Below are positions 17,731-26,489 of a stretch of DNA of 64,000 nt, piece after piece; positions within the stretch are counted from its first letter, which is position 1; each line of letters opens with the position of its first letter. The DNA is taken from positions 248,001 to 312,000 of the forward strand of contig JBASDX010000008.1 in the NCBI GenBank assembly GCA_049652385.1, in the 5' to 3' direction. The notes beneath the pieces are model-generated. The model was not told the origin of the DNA. It saw only the letters and a program-made list of their open reading frames with translations, and did no database searches. This stretch comes from DMER64 sp049652385. Lineage in GTDB: Bacteria > Bacteroidota > Bacteroidia > Bacteroidales > UBA932. A program made the position numbers and the translations under genes.

Positions 17731-18372
17731 ATGAAACAATTAGAAATCAATGCCCGTAAACGGGAAATTTTTACAAAAGCGGCTGTTAAACAATTACGCA
17801 GGGAAGAGAGAGTCCCTTGTGTCCTGTACGGACACAATACCGATACCCTTCATTTTTCCGTGTCGGAAAAAGAATTGAAGCCGTTAATCTATACCCCCAA
17901 TTCTTATATCGTAAACCTCAACCTGGACGGAACGAAACAGCTCTGCATGTTGCAACAGGTACAATTTCACCCTATGACGGACAGAATACTTCATTTGGAT
18001 TTTCTTTCCATCGATCCCGATAAACCGGTATCTATCAACGTTCCTGTTGTTTTGACAGGCAACTCCATCGGTGTTCGTGAGGGTGGAAAAATGTATGTTA
18101 TGAGCAGAAAATTGCTCGTTCGTGCCCATTTGGACGATTTGCCCGATTCTTTGAATATTGATGTTACAAAATTGGCTTTGGGCAGTGCAATTGCAGCAGG
18201 AGATTTGAAGTTAGACAATTTGCAGATTTTGACACCCAAAACAACACTCGTCTGCATGGTCAAAATGACCCGTGCCTCTATATCAGACGCAGCAGCTATG
18301 GCAGAAGAAGAAGGTGAAGAAGGTACAGAGGGAGCATCAGAAACTGCTGCAGCAGCTCCGGAAGAAGCCTAG
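17731..18372 (+). CDS. rplY: 50S ribosomal protein L25/general stress protein Ctc
   Basis: A 213 aa long-form L25 (CTC type). The N-terminal 90 residues are the 5S rRNA-binding domain (REIFTKAAVKQLRREERVPCVLYG) and the C-terminal TL5 beta domain follows (about 95-185). The tail after residue 190 is rich in Glu, Ala and Thr. It is the first gene of an operon with pth 15 bases downstream and the S4 protein overlapping pth, a common Bacteroidota order. A structured leader precedes it. Confidence 0.96.
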   Translation: MKQLEINARKREIFTKAAVKQLRREERVPCVLYGHNTDTLHFSVSEKELKPLIYTPNSYIVNLNLDGTKQLCMLQQVQFHPMTDRILHLDFLSIDPDKPVSINVPVVLTGNSIGVREGGKMYVMSRKLLVRAHLDDLPDSLNIDVTKLALGSAIAAGDLKLDNLQILTPKTTLVCMVKMTRASISDAAAMAEEEGEEGTEGASETAAAAPEEA

Positions 18373-18387
18373 TCTTACCGCCTTATT

Positions 18388-18951
18388 ATGGCTTACCTAA
18401 TTACAGGACTTGGAAACATAGGATCCGAATACTCAGGTACGCGGCACAACATAGGTTTTACGGTTCTGGATGCCTGGGCGGAATTGCATAGAACTACTTT
18501 TTCGACAGTGCGTTACGGTTCTTTGGCTCAAATAAAATACGCCGGAAAAATCCTATGGCTCCTGAAACCTTCTACGTATGTCAATTTAAGCGGAAAAGCA
18601 GTCAGGTATTGGATGCGGGAAGAACGGATTCCACTGGAAAACATATTGGTTGTACTGGATGATGTTGCCTTGCCGTTTGGGAAAATACGGTTGAGGGCAC
18701 AAGGCAGTGATGGAGGACATAATGGCCTGAAGCACATTACTTATATGTTGGAAACAACGGCCTATGCCCGGCTTCGTCTGGGCATAGGTGATGATTTTCC
18801 AAGGGGATACCAGGCAGATTATGTCTTGAGTACCTGGACAAAAGATGAAGAAAAGGAATTGCCTTTTTTATCCCAAAGAGCCATAGAGGCTGTTCAACTG
18901 TTTGTGAAACATGGGATTGACCATGCCATGAATCTGGTTAATGCGGATTGA
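18388..18951 (+). CDS. pth: Peptidyl-tRNA hydrolase
   Basis: A 187 aa cytoplasmic enzyme that frees tRNA from peptidyl-tRNA released by stalled ribosomes. Catalytic and binding residues are in place: the His in TRHNIGF (about residue 20), the Asn in PSTYVNLSG (about 68), the Asp in VVLDDVALPFG (about 92) and the Asn in GGHNGLK (about 113). Length is normal. It lies between L25 and the S4 protein; its stop is 11 bases inside the start of the S4 gene, which suggests coupled translation. Confidence 0.96.
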   Translation: MAYLITGLGNIGSEYSGTRHNIGFTVLDAWAELHRTTFSTVRYGSLAQIKYAGKILWLLKPSTYVNLSGKAVRYWMREERIPLENILVVLDDVALPFGKIRLRAQGSDGGHNGLKHITYMLETTAYARLRLGIGDDFPRGYQADYVLSTWTKDEEKELPFLSQRAIEAVQLFVKHGIDHAMNLVNAD

Positions 18952-19312
18952 CAAATACTTGTGGGCTGTTCGTGTTTTTAAAACGCGTGCGCAGGCAGCC
19001 GATGCTTGCCGGGGAGGGCGTGTGAAGATAGACGAAATACCGGCCAAACCTTCCCGTATTATTAAGGAAGGGGATACGCTGGTCGTCAGGAAGGGTCCTG
19101 TGTTTTATTCCTTTTTTGTAGTGCAGCTGACGGAAAGACGGCTTTCGGCCAAGGAAGTACCGCTGTATGCCCGGGATTGTACTTCGGAAGAAGAGCTGGC
19201 CAAGTTGCAGCAACCGCGCGAATCGATTGTGATATACAGACAAAAGGGAACAGGGCGTCCTACAAAAAAGGAACGTCGTCAATTGGATAAAATCCGCGGT
19301 ATTAACGAATAA
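18941..19312 (+). CDS. S4-domain RNA-binding protein, Hsp15 family
   Basis: A 123 aa protein starting with an S4 domain (MRIDKYLWAVRVFKTRAQA) and ending in a basic tail (about residues 98-120), the layout of Hsp15, which binds stalled 50S subunits that carry peptidyl-tRNA. It overlaps the pth stop by 11 bases and shares the L25 promoter, so the operon combines two ribosome-rescue functions with a ribosomal protein. Its 3' end overlaps manA on the other strand by 11 bases. Confidence 0.9.
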   Translation: MRIDKYLWAVRVFKTRAQAADACRGGRVKIDEIPAKPSRIIKEGDTLVVRKGPVFYSFFVVQLTERRLSAKEVPLYARDCTSEEELAKLQQPRESIVIYRQKGTGRPTKKERRQLDKIRGINE

Positions 19313-20210
19313 TTTCTAAAAATATTGTTTTCCCTTCCGGCCTCAATTGCCAATAGTCTAAAGAAGCCGGCATCAATAAACATCCGCTTTCTGAAGGAGT
19401 GTATACCTTTTCATTACAGGCAACAGACAGGGTTCCTTCCAGCAGCATGTACAAGATAAACCGATCCTGTTCAGAACCATCTGTTTCAAGGGGTGCTTCC
19501 AACTCTTTTAACGTCACCGTAAAATAAGGCGATTGTACCAAAATACCTGTGGTGGCAGGGATGGGATCGTGTTGGGAGTAATCTATGCAGTCAATGGCTA
19601 AATCTATGTGCATATCTCTGGCTGTAAGCGGGTCATGTTCTCTTCCCCAATCGTATACCCGATAAGTGATATCAGATACTTGTTGGACCTCGGCAAGCGT
19701 CAGGCCACCTCCACACGCATGCACAAGGCCCGCCGGAATATAATAACATTCGCCTTTTTTGGGAGTGATGACATTCAATACATCGGGCAAGGTGTTTTTC
19801 CGGCAATGTTCGTAAAAAAGAGCAGGGGTCATGGGTCGGTTGAATCCCAGATAGATTTTTGCTTCCGGCCCGGCTTCCATGACATACCACATTTCTGATT
19901 TTCCAAAAGCATTATGCATCTCTGCAGCCGTTTTATCGTCAGGATGAACCTGTACGGACAGGAAATCATTTACTTGTAACTTTTTGACAAGCAAAGGAAA
20001 TTCATCGCCGGACGTTGCGTATGCTTCACTGCCCAGTAAGTCGGCAAGATAAATTTCCAATATTTCATTTATGGTATTACCCGCCAGAAAACCGTTGTCT
20101 ACCAAAGAGGCGTCCTGGTCAAGGCCGCTCAGGAGCCAGGATTCGGATCCCCATACACGTTCTTTGTATTGGGGCTTAAAGGTCAGAGGATACAGGGTTG
20201 TTGTGTTCAT
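19302..20210 (-). CDS. manA: Mannose-6-phosphate isomerase, class I type
   Basis: A 302 aa zinc enzyme interconverting fructose-6-phosphate and mannose-6-phosphate, feeding GDP-sugar synthesis. Zinc-ligand and cupin motifs are visible: LSVQVHPDD near residue 83, KSEMWYVME near 103, and YYIPAGLVHACGGGLTLAEVQ near 155. Length agrees with the short Bacteroidota form. The start lies 35 bases inside the upstream CPBP gene, so translation is probably coupled. The nucleotidyltransferase further upstream is likely in the same operon and may use a related sugar phosphate. Confidence 0.94.
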   Translation of the reverse strand: MNTTTLYPLTFKPQYKERVWGSESWLLSGLDQDASLVDNGFLAGNTINEILEIYLADLLGSEAYATSGDEFPLLVKKLQVNDFLSVQVHPDDKTAAEMHNAFGKSEMWYVMEAGPEAKIYLGFNRPMTPALFYEHCRKNTLPDVLNVITPKKGECYYIPAGLVHACGGGLTLAEVQQVSDITYRVYDWGREHDPLTARDMHIDLAIDCIDYSQHDPIPATTGILVQSPYFTVTLKELEAPLETDGSEQDRFILYMLLEGTLSVACNEKVYTPSESGCLLMPASLDYWQLRPEGKTIFLEIIR

Positions 20211-21075
20211 GAGATATATGCAGCACGGGTGCCGGAGCTAAATTTTTATGCAGATAGAAAATGGATAATCCCAGCGCGACCAAAGAGAGTCCGAAGACGA
20301 TAAAGAAGGTTTTGTTACCTACCAGATGGCGTAAGGATTCTTCTACTATAGAATTCGGGAGGATGGCCACCAGGAAAAAAGACAACCCGTTGTTCAGAGC
20401 GTGCAGTGCCACACAAGTCCAATAGGAACGGGTCCTGTAGTAAATCCAGCCAAAAAGACATCCCATCAGAAAAGCCGGAATGGCTTGCCAGGGGTTCAGG
20501 TGGATGACTCCAAACATGATGGAAGACCAAAGGATGGCTTTATGGGGAGCCATGTGTTGCAACATACCTTTGAGGGCCACTTCACGCAGTAGCCATTCTT
20601 CCAGCAAAGGAGCCGCAACGACTACGGCCACAAAAGTTGGCACGTTGGTCTGCGTTATTTGCTCGAACATTTTTTTGATAAATTCCGGCATTTCCATCCA
20701 CTCGGTAAGCGGATCTATAACGACAGCCATGCTGATAACGAGTACGGGAAGCAACAAAATAAAAAACACAAGAGGCACTTGCCCTATATGGGCCGGAGGA
20801 TTTGGATAATCCGGTATTCCCCGGTACAACGCCGTTCTTGATTTGGTTTTGGCCCTTAGCCATACGTATAGGAACACGATGATAAAGGGAAGGACATACA
20901 GGAAGGGAACAGCCCATCCTCTGGGATTGCTAAAAGAAAGGATATCCGGGGAAATAAGATTGAGAGCAGAAACTACAGCCAATGTGAAAACAGAGCCGGC
21001 TACCAGCAATATGCCAATCATAATCAGCCAGGATTCCCCCAGACCGGGTCGGTAATAATTAAAGATTCTTTTCAT
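20176..21075 (-). CDS. CPBP-family intramembrane metalloprotease
   Basis: A 299 aa polytopic membrane protein. The ABI/CPBP motifs are present: EExxxR as EEWLLRE (about residue 158), FxxxH as FGVIHLN (about 187) and HxxxN as HALNN (about 222). These proteases cleave substrates within the membrane; the substrate is unknown. The tail is His-rich (HISHEHNN). It lies between the nucleotidyltransferase (12 bases upstream) and manA (35-base overlap), so all three genes are likely cotranscribed. Confidence 0.9.
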   Translation of the reverse strand: MKRIFNYYRPGLGESWLIMIGILLVAGSVFTLAVVSALNLISPDILSFSNPRGWAVPFLYVLPFIIVFLYVWLRAKTKSRTALYRGIPDYPNPPAHIGQVPLVFFILLLPVLVISMAVVIDPLTEWMEMPEFIKKMFEQITQTNVPTFVAVVVAAPLLEEWLLREVALKGMLQHMAPHKAILWSSIMFGVIHLNPWQAIPAFLMGCLFGWIYYRTRSYWTCVALHALNNGLSFFLVAILPNSIVEESLRHLVGNKTFFIVFGLSLVALGLSIFYLHKNLAPAPVLHISHEHNNPVSSDL

Positions 21076-21087
21076 ACAACTATAAAT

Positions 21088-22008
21088 TTAGGGAAACAAG
21101 GGAGCCGGATACGATCCTCTTTCGTGTAAGGCAGCCAGCCGGCTTACAACCTCCGGACGGTCTTCTTTATACGTTACTCCAAACCATTGTGCCGTAGTTT
21201 CCAGCACTTGGCAGGTTCCTTCTCCTGATTGAAGAATTTCGTTGACCAAAGTAGGCAGATGGTATTCGGCAGAAAGATCGTTTTTAAATTGAGTTAAGAA
21301 TTGCGTAACACGTTGTGTGGCTTTATCAAAAATATCCGGTAAGAACCCCCAGCAATTCATGGAACAGAGGGCATCTGCTGACAGTTGGTGGTACTTTTTG
21401 GTGCCGTCATTCAATACGGTATGGCTTACGATATTCCCGTTACCATCCTTTTGGATGCCAAAATGTTCCGTTACGCTTGTCAGTAATCCTGCCGTATTAC
21501 GACTACAGATACCTCGCGACACGGGGCCGGAAGGAGAGAGGGTATTATCCAGCCTATAGCCGGCCATTGCGTAAGAGCCTGAACGTTTTCCTTGTTGAAC
21601 CAAAAAACGGTGCAGAACCCTGAATGCATCTTTTCCATAAAAATCGTCTGCATTAATAATGGCAAAAGGCTTGCCCACTTTCTCTGCCGTTACCCATAAT
21701 GCGTGACCGGTACCCCAGGGTTTGGTCCTTCCCTGTGCGGGGGCTATTCCGCCGGGTAGATTATCCATATCCTGCGTAACAAAATCATAAGGAAAGCGGT
21801 TGCCGTACCGGTGGGCGCAAAGCTGCCGGAAATCGTCCATAAAATCTTTACGGATGACAAAAACAACCTCCCTAAAACCGGCTTCAAGCGCATCGTAAAT
21901 GGAATAATCCATCAGCGTTTCTCCCGACGGACCCACTCCGTCCATTTGTTTGAGGCCTCCGTAGCGGCTGCCCATGCCGGCGGCCATGATAATAAGTGTA
22001 GGTTGCAT
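21088..22008 (-). CDS. Sugar nucleotidyltransferase family protein
   Basis: A 306 aa cytoplasmic protein with a nucleotidyltransferase Rossmann-like fold: IIMAAGMGSRYGGLKQ at the N-terminus is the nucleotide-binding loop, and INADDFYG near residue 115 holds the metal-binding Asp. The start at 22008 places the loop at residue 5; a longer frame to 22062 would run into the divergent FtsB promoter. It probably makes an NDP-sugar or a sugar-phosphate derivative. The neighbour manA supports a role in hexose metabolism. The exact sugar is not clear. Confidence 0.88.
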   Translation of the reverse strand: MQPTLIIMAAGMGSRYGGLKQMDGVGPSGETLMDYSIYDALEAGFREVVFVIRKDFMDDFRQLCAHRYGNRFPYDFVTQDMDNLPGGIAPAQGRTKPWGTGHALWVTAEKVGKPFAIINADDFYGKDAFRVLHRFLVQQGKRSGSYAMAGYRLDNTLSPSGPVSRGICSRNTAGLLTSVTEHFGIQKDGNGNIVSHTVLNDGTKKYHQLSADALCSMNCWGFLPDIFDKATQRVTQFLTQFKNDLSAEYHLPTLVNEILQSGEGTCQVLETTAQWFGVTYKEDRPEVVSRLAALHERGSYPAPLFP

Positions 22009-22022
22009 ATTGAAAAACCTGC

Positions 22023-22030
22023 TATATTTG
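22023..22030 (+). promoter_or_regulatory. -7 promoter box of the FtsB/DivIC gene
   Basis: TATATTTG matches TAnnTTTG and lies 16 bases before the ATG at 22047. It occupies the 38-base divergent gap with the nucleotidyltransferase. Confidence 0.55.
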
Positions 22031-22046
22031 TGAAAAACCCATTTCC

Positions 22047-22385
22047 ATGCGTCTTCGTTCACTTTTTGACCGACTTCCTGCGTTGCTCAAAAACAGGTAC
22101 TTCATTGTAACTGTTATTTTTTTAGTGTGGATTTTGTTTTTTGACAACAACAGTATTATCGGTTGGTTTCGTGCATTAAAGGACTATAACGAGAACAAAT
22201 CGCAGCAAAGATACTATAAAGAACAAATCCTTCAAACAGAAAAGTACCTGATGGAATTGCAATCAAACAAAGATTCCCTTGAAAAATTTGCAAGGGAAAA
22301 CTACTTTTTTCACAAAGAAGATGAAGATGTATTTATAGTTTCACCAGGTCCATCAGATCCCGCAGATCGTGTCCCATATAGGTAG
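22047..22385 (+). CDS. FtsB/DivIC-family septum formation protein
   Basis: A 112 aa bitopic membrane protein: short cytoplasmic N-terminus, one transmembrane helix at about residues 18-33, then a coiled coil (about 45-90) and a short periplasmic tail. This is the layout of FtsB/DivIC, which links FtsL and FtsQ in the division complex. It stands alone and has its own promoter. Its last 53 bases overlap the HAD gene on the other strand, the second longest of the seven convergent overlaps in the window. Confidence 0.87.
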   Translation: MRLRSLFDRLPALLKNRYFIVTVIFLVWILFFDNNSIIGWFRALKDYNENKSQQRYYKEQILQTEKYLMELQSNKDSLEKFARENYFFHKEDEDVFIVSPGPSDPADRVPYR

Positions 22386-23037
22386 GTCCCCCGTCGCAGG
22401 GAAGACGTTGCGGATTATAGAAATATTGATCGATTCCAAATACTTGCGCCCCTTCCATATCGTTTCTGAAATCGTCTCCCACCATAATCGTTTCTTTTTT
22501 CTTTCCGTTAATGGATGTGAGTGCTGCCGTAAAAATACGGGGACTGGGTTTGTGGTAACCTATTTCTTCTGAAATGAAAATATGAGGGCCAAAAAAGACA
22601 TCCAGACCGCTGCTGCGTATTTTTTTGTATTGTACCTCTTTGAACCCGTTTGTAATAAGCGCCAGCCCTGCATGTTTGCTTTTCAGGTATTCCAGTACAT
22701 GTCGGGCATGAGGTATCAGTTTTGTTTTTGTGGGCATCAGTGACAGGTAGGCTTCTCCAAATTTTGGTGCCAGTGCTTCTGCTCCGGGCACACCGGCCTG
22801 CTCCAGTGTCATGGCAAAACGTTTGGATCGTAAAGTCTTCTGACTCATTTGTCCGGCTTCGTACAGTTCCCATAATGCTTTATTATTGGCATGATAGGTA
22901 TCGTAGAAAGCTGCCGGATCCTGTATGTACGGATGCAGCTTGAATGTACCAATCAATTCAATGACGCAATCGCGGGCATTGGTGTTAAAGTCCCACAACG
23001 TGTTGTCCAGATCAAAGAGAAAGAAACGGTATTTCAT
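22333..23037 (-). CDS. YjjG-family HAD hydrolase (noncanonical nucleotidase)
   Basis: A 234 aa HAD phosphatase. Motif I is DLDNTLW at residues 7-13 (DxD nucleophile pair), motif II is the Thr in LALITNG, and motif IV is GDDFRNDMEGA near residue 175. The pattern fits YjjG, a pyrimidine nucleotidase. The start at 23037 shares its first bases with the stop of the M64 gene (ATGA overlap), which indicates translational coupling and rules out the longer frame. It is the last gene of the folP-purB-M64-HAD operon. Confidence 0.9.
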   Translation of the reverse strand: MKYRFFLFDLDNTLWDFNTNARDCVIELIGTFKLHPYIQDPAAFYDTYHANNKALWELYEAGQMSQKTLRSKRFAMTLEQAGVPGAEALAPKFGEAYLSLMPTKTKLIPHARHVLEYLKSKHAGLALITNGFKEVQYKKIRSSGLDVFFGPHIFISEEIGYHKPSPRIFTAALTSINGKKKETIMVGDDFRNDMEGAQVFGIDQYFYNPQRLPCDGGPTYMGHDLRDLMDLVKL

Positions 23038-24271
23038 TGAGTATAAGAATCTATAACCCGGTTGATAGCCCTTTGGCAGACGGGACAAAAAGCCGGAGCC
23101 TTATTTGTATGCATGCGGCAATCCATAGCCGGGCGATACATACCTTTAGCCATATAGGCAGCGCCTTCAAAAAGACCAACTCCTTCTACATGCATCATAT
23201 CCTTCCATTTAGAACCAAAATCAACCAATGTGGTGATGTTCGGCTCCCAGGGCTCTACGTCTGTAGGGTACATATCCAGGTATGCCACATCGGATGTGTA
23301 GTATTCATCAGCCAATCCTGCAAAGCTATGCCCAAATTCGTGTACAAACACTTCTTTGCTCGAGCTATGACCGGAAGTGCTTATTCCGTAATAATTATAA
23401 ATGCCGCCACCGCCGTATATGTCCGAATTGACAATCACGAACAACGCATCAAAAGGAGCCCCGGATACGGCTTTGGCCAAAGGAGCAAAATCGGGCAGGG
23501 TAAGGTACCTTTCCAGATAAAACGTGTGGAACGTACTGTTTAAAGAAGTCTGAGTCCAAAGGCCGTGTTGCGGTAAGGAGGGACCCGATGTCTTTGATTC
23601 CAGCGGAAGTATCCAAATGTTGAAATCCGTCTTTCTGGAGGTAAAAGGTTCGTATTCAAACAAATATTCAGAAAACAGCAAGGCATCTTCTTTAAATTTG
23701 TCCAACTCATGGGCTTGGTATCCTTCTGCCACAAAAAGAAGATCCACGTGGTTTTCCATGGGGCCGTTAAAAAGAAGCGCTTCCGCTTCACAAGCAGAAG
23801 CTTCGGCCCGTATCAGCGCATCATCCGGTTCAATGCGGAATCTTTTTAGCGTTTTCCAATGGCCTGTACCTGCAACACGCTGTGACACTTCAAACCAGAC
23901 CGTATCTTTTGGGTAGGGCATCCATAAAGAAGTACTAAAGGCTTTATCTTTTTCCAAGGCTTCTTCTGTGGTTATCCATTCGGCAAATAATGAATTGAAT
24001 CCCCGGGAAAACAGAAGGATGTTTTGTGAAGAGTACACGTTAAAGCAAAAATCACCATAATCAAAAGGTGCCGTTAATATAGTTTTTGATCCTGCCCATA
24101 CAAGTTCTTTGTGCAGGGAGTGAAGGAATACATCTTGCTCCTGCGCGTTTCCTGTAAAGACAAGGTCAACCCTCAGCCTCTGTGGTGTAAAAAAACCTTG
24201 TAATCAATGTCTTGAGCTTGTGCCATGACTAATAATATCAGGCACAGCATAAGTGTAACCGTTCTTTTCAT
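23034..24271 (-). pseudogene. M64 (IgA-type) metallopeptidase gene, frameshifted near the 5' end
   Basis: The main open frame encodes an M64 peptidase: HEFGHSFAGLADEYY is the HExxH zinc motif with its downstream Glu, and a Cys-rich C-terminus follows (CPVCQ). The open frame downstream lacks a signal peptide, but the DNA upstream encodes one (MKRTVTLMLCLILLVMAQAQ, start 24271) in another frame. The two frames meet at a run of seven T bases (minus strand, 24189-24195). One added T would join them into a 412 aa protein with the M64 N-terminal domain (FTPQRLRVDLVF). The upstream frame otherwise ends 13 codons after the signal peptide. It could be a true mutation, phase variation at the homopolymer, slippage, or a sequencing error. 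Confidence 0.85.
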
Positions 24272-24283
24272 AAAAAAGGAATA

Positions 24284-25627
24284 CTAAATACCCGTATAGG
24301 TAGAAGGGGTGATTTGCAGCAGTTCATCTTTGATTTCCTGGTCAATATCCAGTTCATTGATGAATTTATGCAAGTATTCTTTATCAATATGCATATTGGT
24401 ACGCGTCAGATGTTTGAGCGTTTCGTAAGGTTGCGGGTAATTCTCCCTTCTGAGTATGGTCTGGATGGCTTCTGAAATAACAGCCCAATTGTCTTCCAGG
24501 TCTTTATCTATGGCTTCTTTATTAAGGTATAATTTGTCAAATCCTTTTTTCAATGCAATAAAGGCAAGCAGCGTATGCGCCATGGGAACCCCAAGATTGC
24601 GCAAAACAGTAGAGTCTGTCAGGTCTCTTTGTAACCGTGAAACGGGCAGTTTGTTGGCCAGGTGATCGAACAGTGCATTAGCCACACCAAAGTTTCCTTC
24701 TGCATTTTCAAAATCAATAGGGTTGATTTTATGCGGCATGGCGGAAGAACCAATTTCCTGGTCTTTAATATGTTGTTTGAAATAATTCATGGAAATATAG
24801 GACCACATGTCCTTCGCCAAATCGAGGCATATGGTATTGATACGCATTAAATTGTGAGCCAAGGCTGCCAAATGGTCGTAATGCTCAATTTGCGTAGTGG
24901 GGAATGAGCGTTGAAGCCCCAGTGTTTTATTCAGGAATTTTTCTGCGAATTTGTGCCAGTCAATTTGAGGGTATGCAATATTATGCGCATTGAAATTGCC
25001 GGTAGAGCCTCCAAATTTACCGGCAAAAGGTATTTGTTCCAGTAATTTGAGTTGTTCTTCAAGTCTTACTTTAAATACCAGAAATTCTTTACCCAACCGG
25101 GTAGGGGAGGCAGGTTGTCCGTGTGTATGCGCCAGCATAGGGACGGAACCCCATTTCTTGCCTTGTTCATGCAACAAATCAATTAGCTCCCTGAGCATGG
25201 GAAGGTATTCTTTTTCCATGGCATGCTTGACACTCAAGGGAACGGCCGTGTTGTTGATGTCTTGTGAAGTAAGCCCAAAATGGATGAATTCCGCGTATTT
25301 GGACAAACCCAGGGCTTTCATCTTGTTTTTCAGGAAATACTCTACTGATTTGACGTCATGGTTTGTTACTTTTTCTTGTGCTTTAATGACTTTGGCATCA
25401 GTGATGGAGAAGTTTCTGTAAAGGTTTCGTAAGATGGGGTACCAACGCGAATCCACCTCTTTCAGTTGAGGAAGAGGCAACTTGCACAAGGCAATAAAAT
25501 ATTCCACCTCTACCTGAAGGCGGTATTTAATAAGCGCAAATTCCGAGAAGTACCTGTTTAAAGGGGCCGTATGCATGTAATATCTTCCGTCAATAGGAGA
25601 AATGGCCAGCAGTGGGTTAAATTCCAT
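24284..25627 (-). CDS. purB: Adenylosuccinate lyase
   Basis: A 447 aa cytoplasmic enzyme of purine synthesis that splits SAICAR and adenylosuccinate. The superfamily signature GSSAMPHKINPIDFENAEGN is present near residue 293, and the catalytic His lies in HTHGQPASPT near residue 168. Length is normal for the E. coli-type enzyme. It lies 14 bases downstream of folP and 12 bases upstream of the M64 start at 24271, so all appear to share a transcript. Confidence 0.97.
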   Translation of the reverse strand: MEFNPLLAISPIDGRYYMHTAPLNRYFSEFALIKYRLQVEVEYFIALCKLPLPQLKEVDSRWYPILRNLYRNFSITDAKVIKAQEKVTNHDVKSVEYFLKNKMKALGLSKYAEFIHFGLTSQDINNTAVPLSVKHAMEKEYLPMLRELIDLLHEQGKKWGSVPMLAHTHGQPASPTRLGKEFLVFKVRLEEQLKLLEQIPFAGKFGGSTGNFNAHNIAYPQIDWHKFAEKFLNKTLGLQRSFPTTQIEHYDHLAALAHNLMRINTICLDLAKDMWSYISMNYFKQHIKDQEIGSSAMPHKINPIDFENAEGNFGVANALFDHLANKLPVSRLQRDLTDSTVLRNLGVPMAHTLLAFIALKKGFDKLYLNKEAIDKDLEDNWAVISEAIQTILRRENYPQPYETLKHLTRTNMHIDKEYLHKFINELDIDQEIKDELLQITPSTYTGI

Positions 25628-25641
25628 AATATTATATAATT

Positions 25642-26436
25642 TTAATCTTCAAAGATACTCATTTTTTTGTAGAGGGTGATTATTTCTTTGCCAGGCTTCA
25701 CATCGTGTACACGCAACACCGATACTCCCTTAAAAAGTAAATGGAGGTGAAGGGCCGAGGTGGCTATGAGTGCATGTTCCGGGGTGGTTTGCAACGGTTG
25801 GTAAGTCATCCGTTTCCTTGAAATACCAACGAGCAGGGGAGCCGCAGGGGCTCCTGCTGCATTTTTTGGCACCAACGAAGGTAGTGCGTTAAGTACCTGA
25901 AAGTTTTGATCTACATCTTTGTTAAACCCAAAACCGGGATCCAGGAACAGTTGTTGAATACCCCATTTTGCCGCTGTTTGAACCGTTTCTGCAAAGAAAC
26001 GAGCTACACCTTGCGTACCTGTAAAGGGTTCCTGATGCATGGCTATCCAAGGAAGCTGCAAACGGGCTATCAAGGGAACCATGCCCGTATCGGCACTGCC
26101 GGCCATAATATCGTTTACCCAAAAAGGGCCTAAGATTTGGAACGCTTTGTCTACAATTCCCGGCCTGAAAGTATCAATGGAGAAAATCACCCCGGGAAAC
26201 CTGTCTTTCAACGCTATTAACACAGGCTCCAGCCTCTGCCATTCTTCTTTTTCAGAAACCCTGAGGGCTCCGGGACGTGTAGAGCAAGCTCCAATATCTA
26301 TGATATCGGCTCCTTCTTGCACCATTTGCTCAATACGTTCAAAGGCATCAGCGGCATGGGCTGTACGGGAGCCGGCATAAAAAGAATCGGGTGTCACGTT
26401 GATGACTCCCATGATGGCCGGAAAGGAGATATTCAT
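25642..26436 (-). CDS. folP: Dihydropteroate synthase
   Basis: A 264 aa enzyme that joins pABA to the pterin pyrophosphate in folate synthesis. Motifs: GVINVTPDSFY at residues 8-18, IIDIGACSTRPGA near 48 (the common form has GGESTRPGA; here Ala-Cys replaces Gly-Glu), and DPGFGFNKD near 188. The start at 26436 is supported by a TATTTTTG box exactly four bases upstream; the 10-residue longer frame would lie within that promoter. It heads an operon with purB, M64 and HAD genes. Confidence 0.95.
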   Translation of the reverse strand: MNISFPAIMGVINVTPDSFYAGSRTAHAADAFERIEQMVQEGADIIDIGACSTRPGALRVSEKEEWQRLEPVLIALKDRFPGVIFSIDTFRPGIVDKAFQILGPFWVNDIMAGSADTGMVPLIARLQLPWIAMHQEPFTGTQGVARFFAETVQTAAKWGIQQLFLDPGFGFNKDVDQNFQVLNALPSLVPKNAAGAPAAPLLVGISRKRMTYQPLQTTPEHALIATSALHLHLLFKGVSVLRVHDVKPGKEIITLYKKMSIFED

Positions 26437-26440
26437 AAAA

Positions 26441-26448
26441 CAAAAATA
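26441..26448 (-). promoter_or_regulatory. -7 promoter box of folP, probably leaderless
   Basis: The minus strand reads TATTTTTG, an exact TAnnTTTG match, followed by four T bases and the folP ATG at 26436. With the tmk box at 26478-26485 it forms a 53-base divergent region in which both transcripts are predicted to lack leaders. Confidence 0.55.
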
Positions 26449-26477
26449 ATAAAAAACCGTGGACATGTTTTTTTGTG

Positions 26478-26485
26478 TAATTTTG
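26478..26485 (+). promoter_or_regulatory. -7 promoter box of tmk, probably leaderless
   Basis: TAATTTTG matches TAnnTTTG and is followed by four bases and the tmk ATG at 26490. No -33 TTTG at the right distance is seen. Confidence 0.5.
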
Positions 26486-26489
26486 TTTC

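Noticed and set aside
23034..24038. A GTG-started M64 peptidase of 334 aa as the complete gene
   Set aside because: It lacks a signal peptide and half of the M64 N-terminal domain, both of which are encoded just upstream in another frame.
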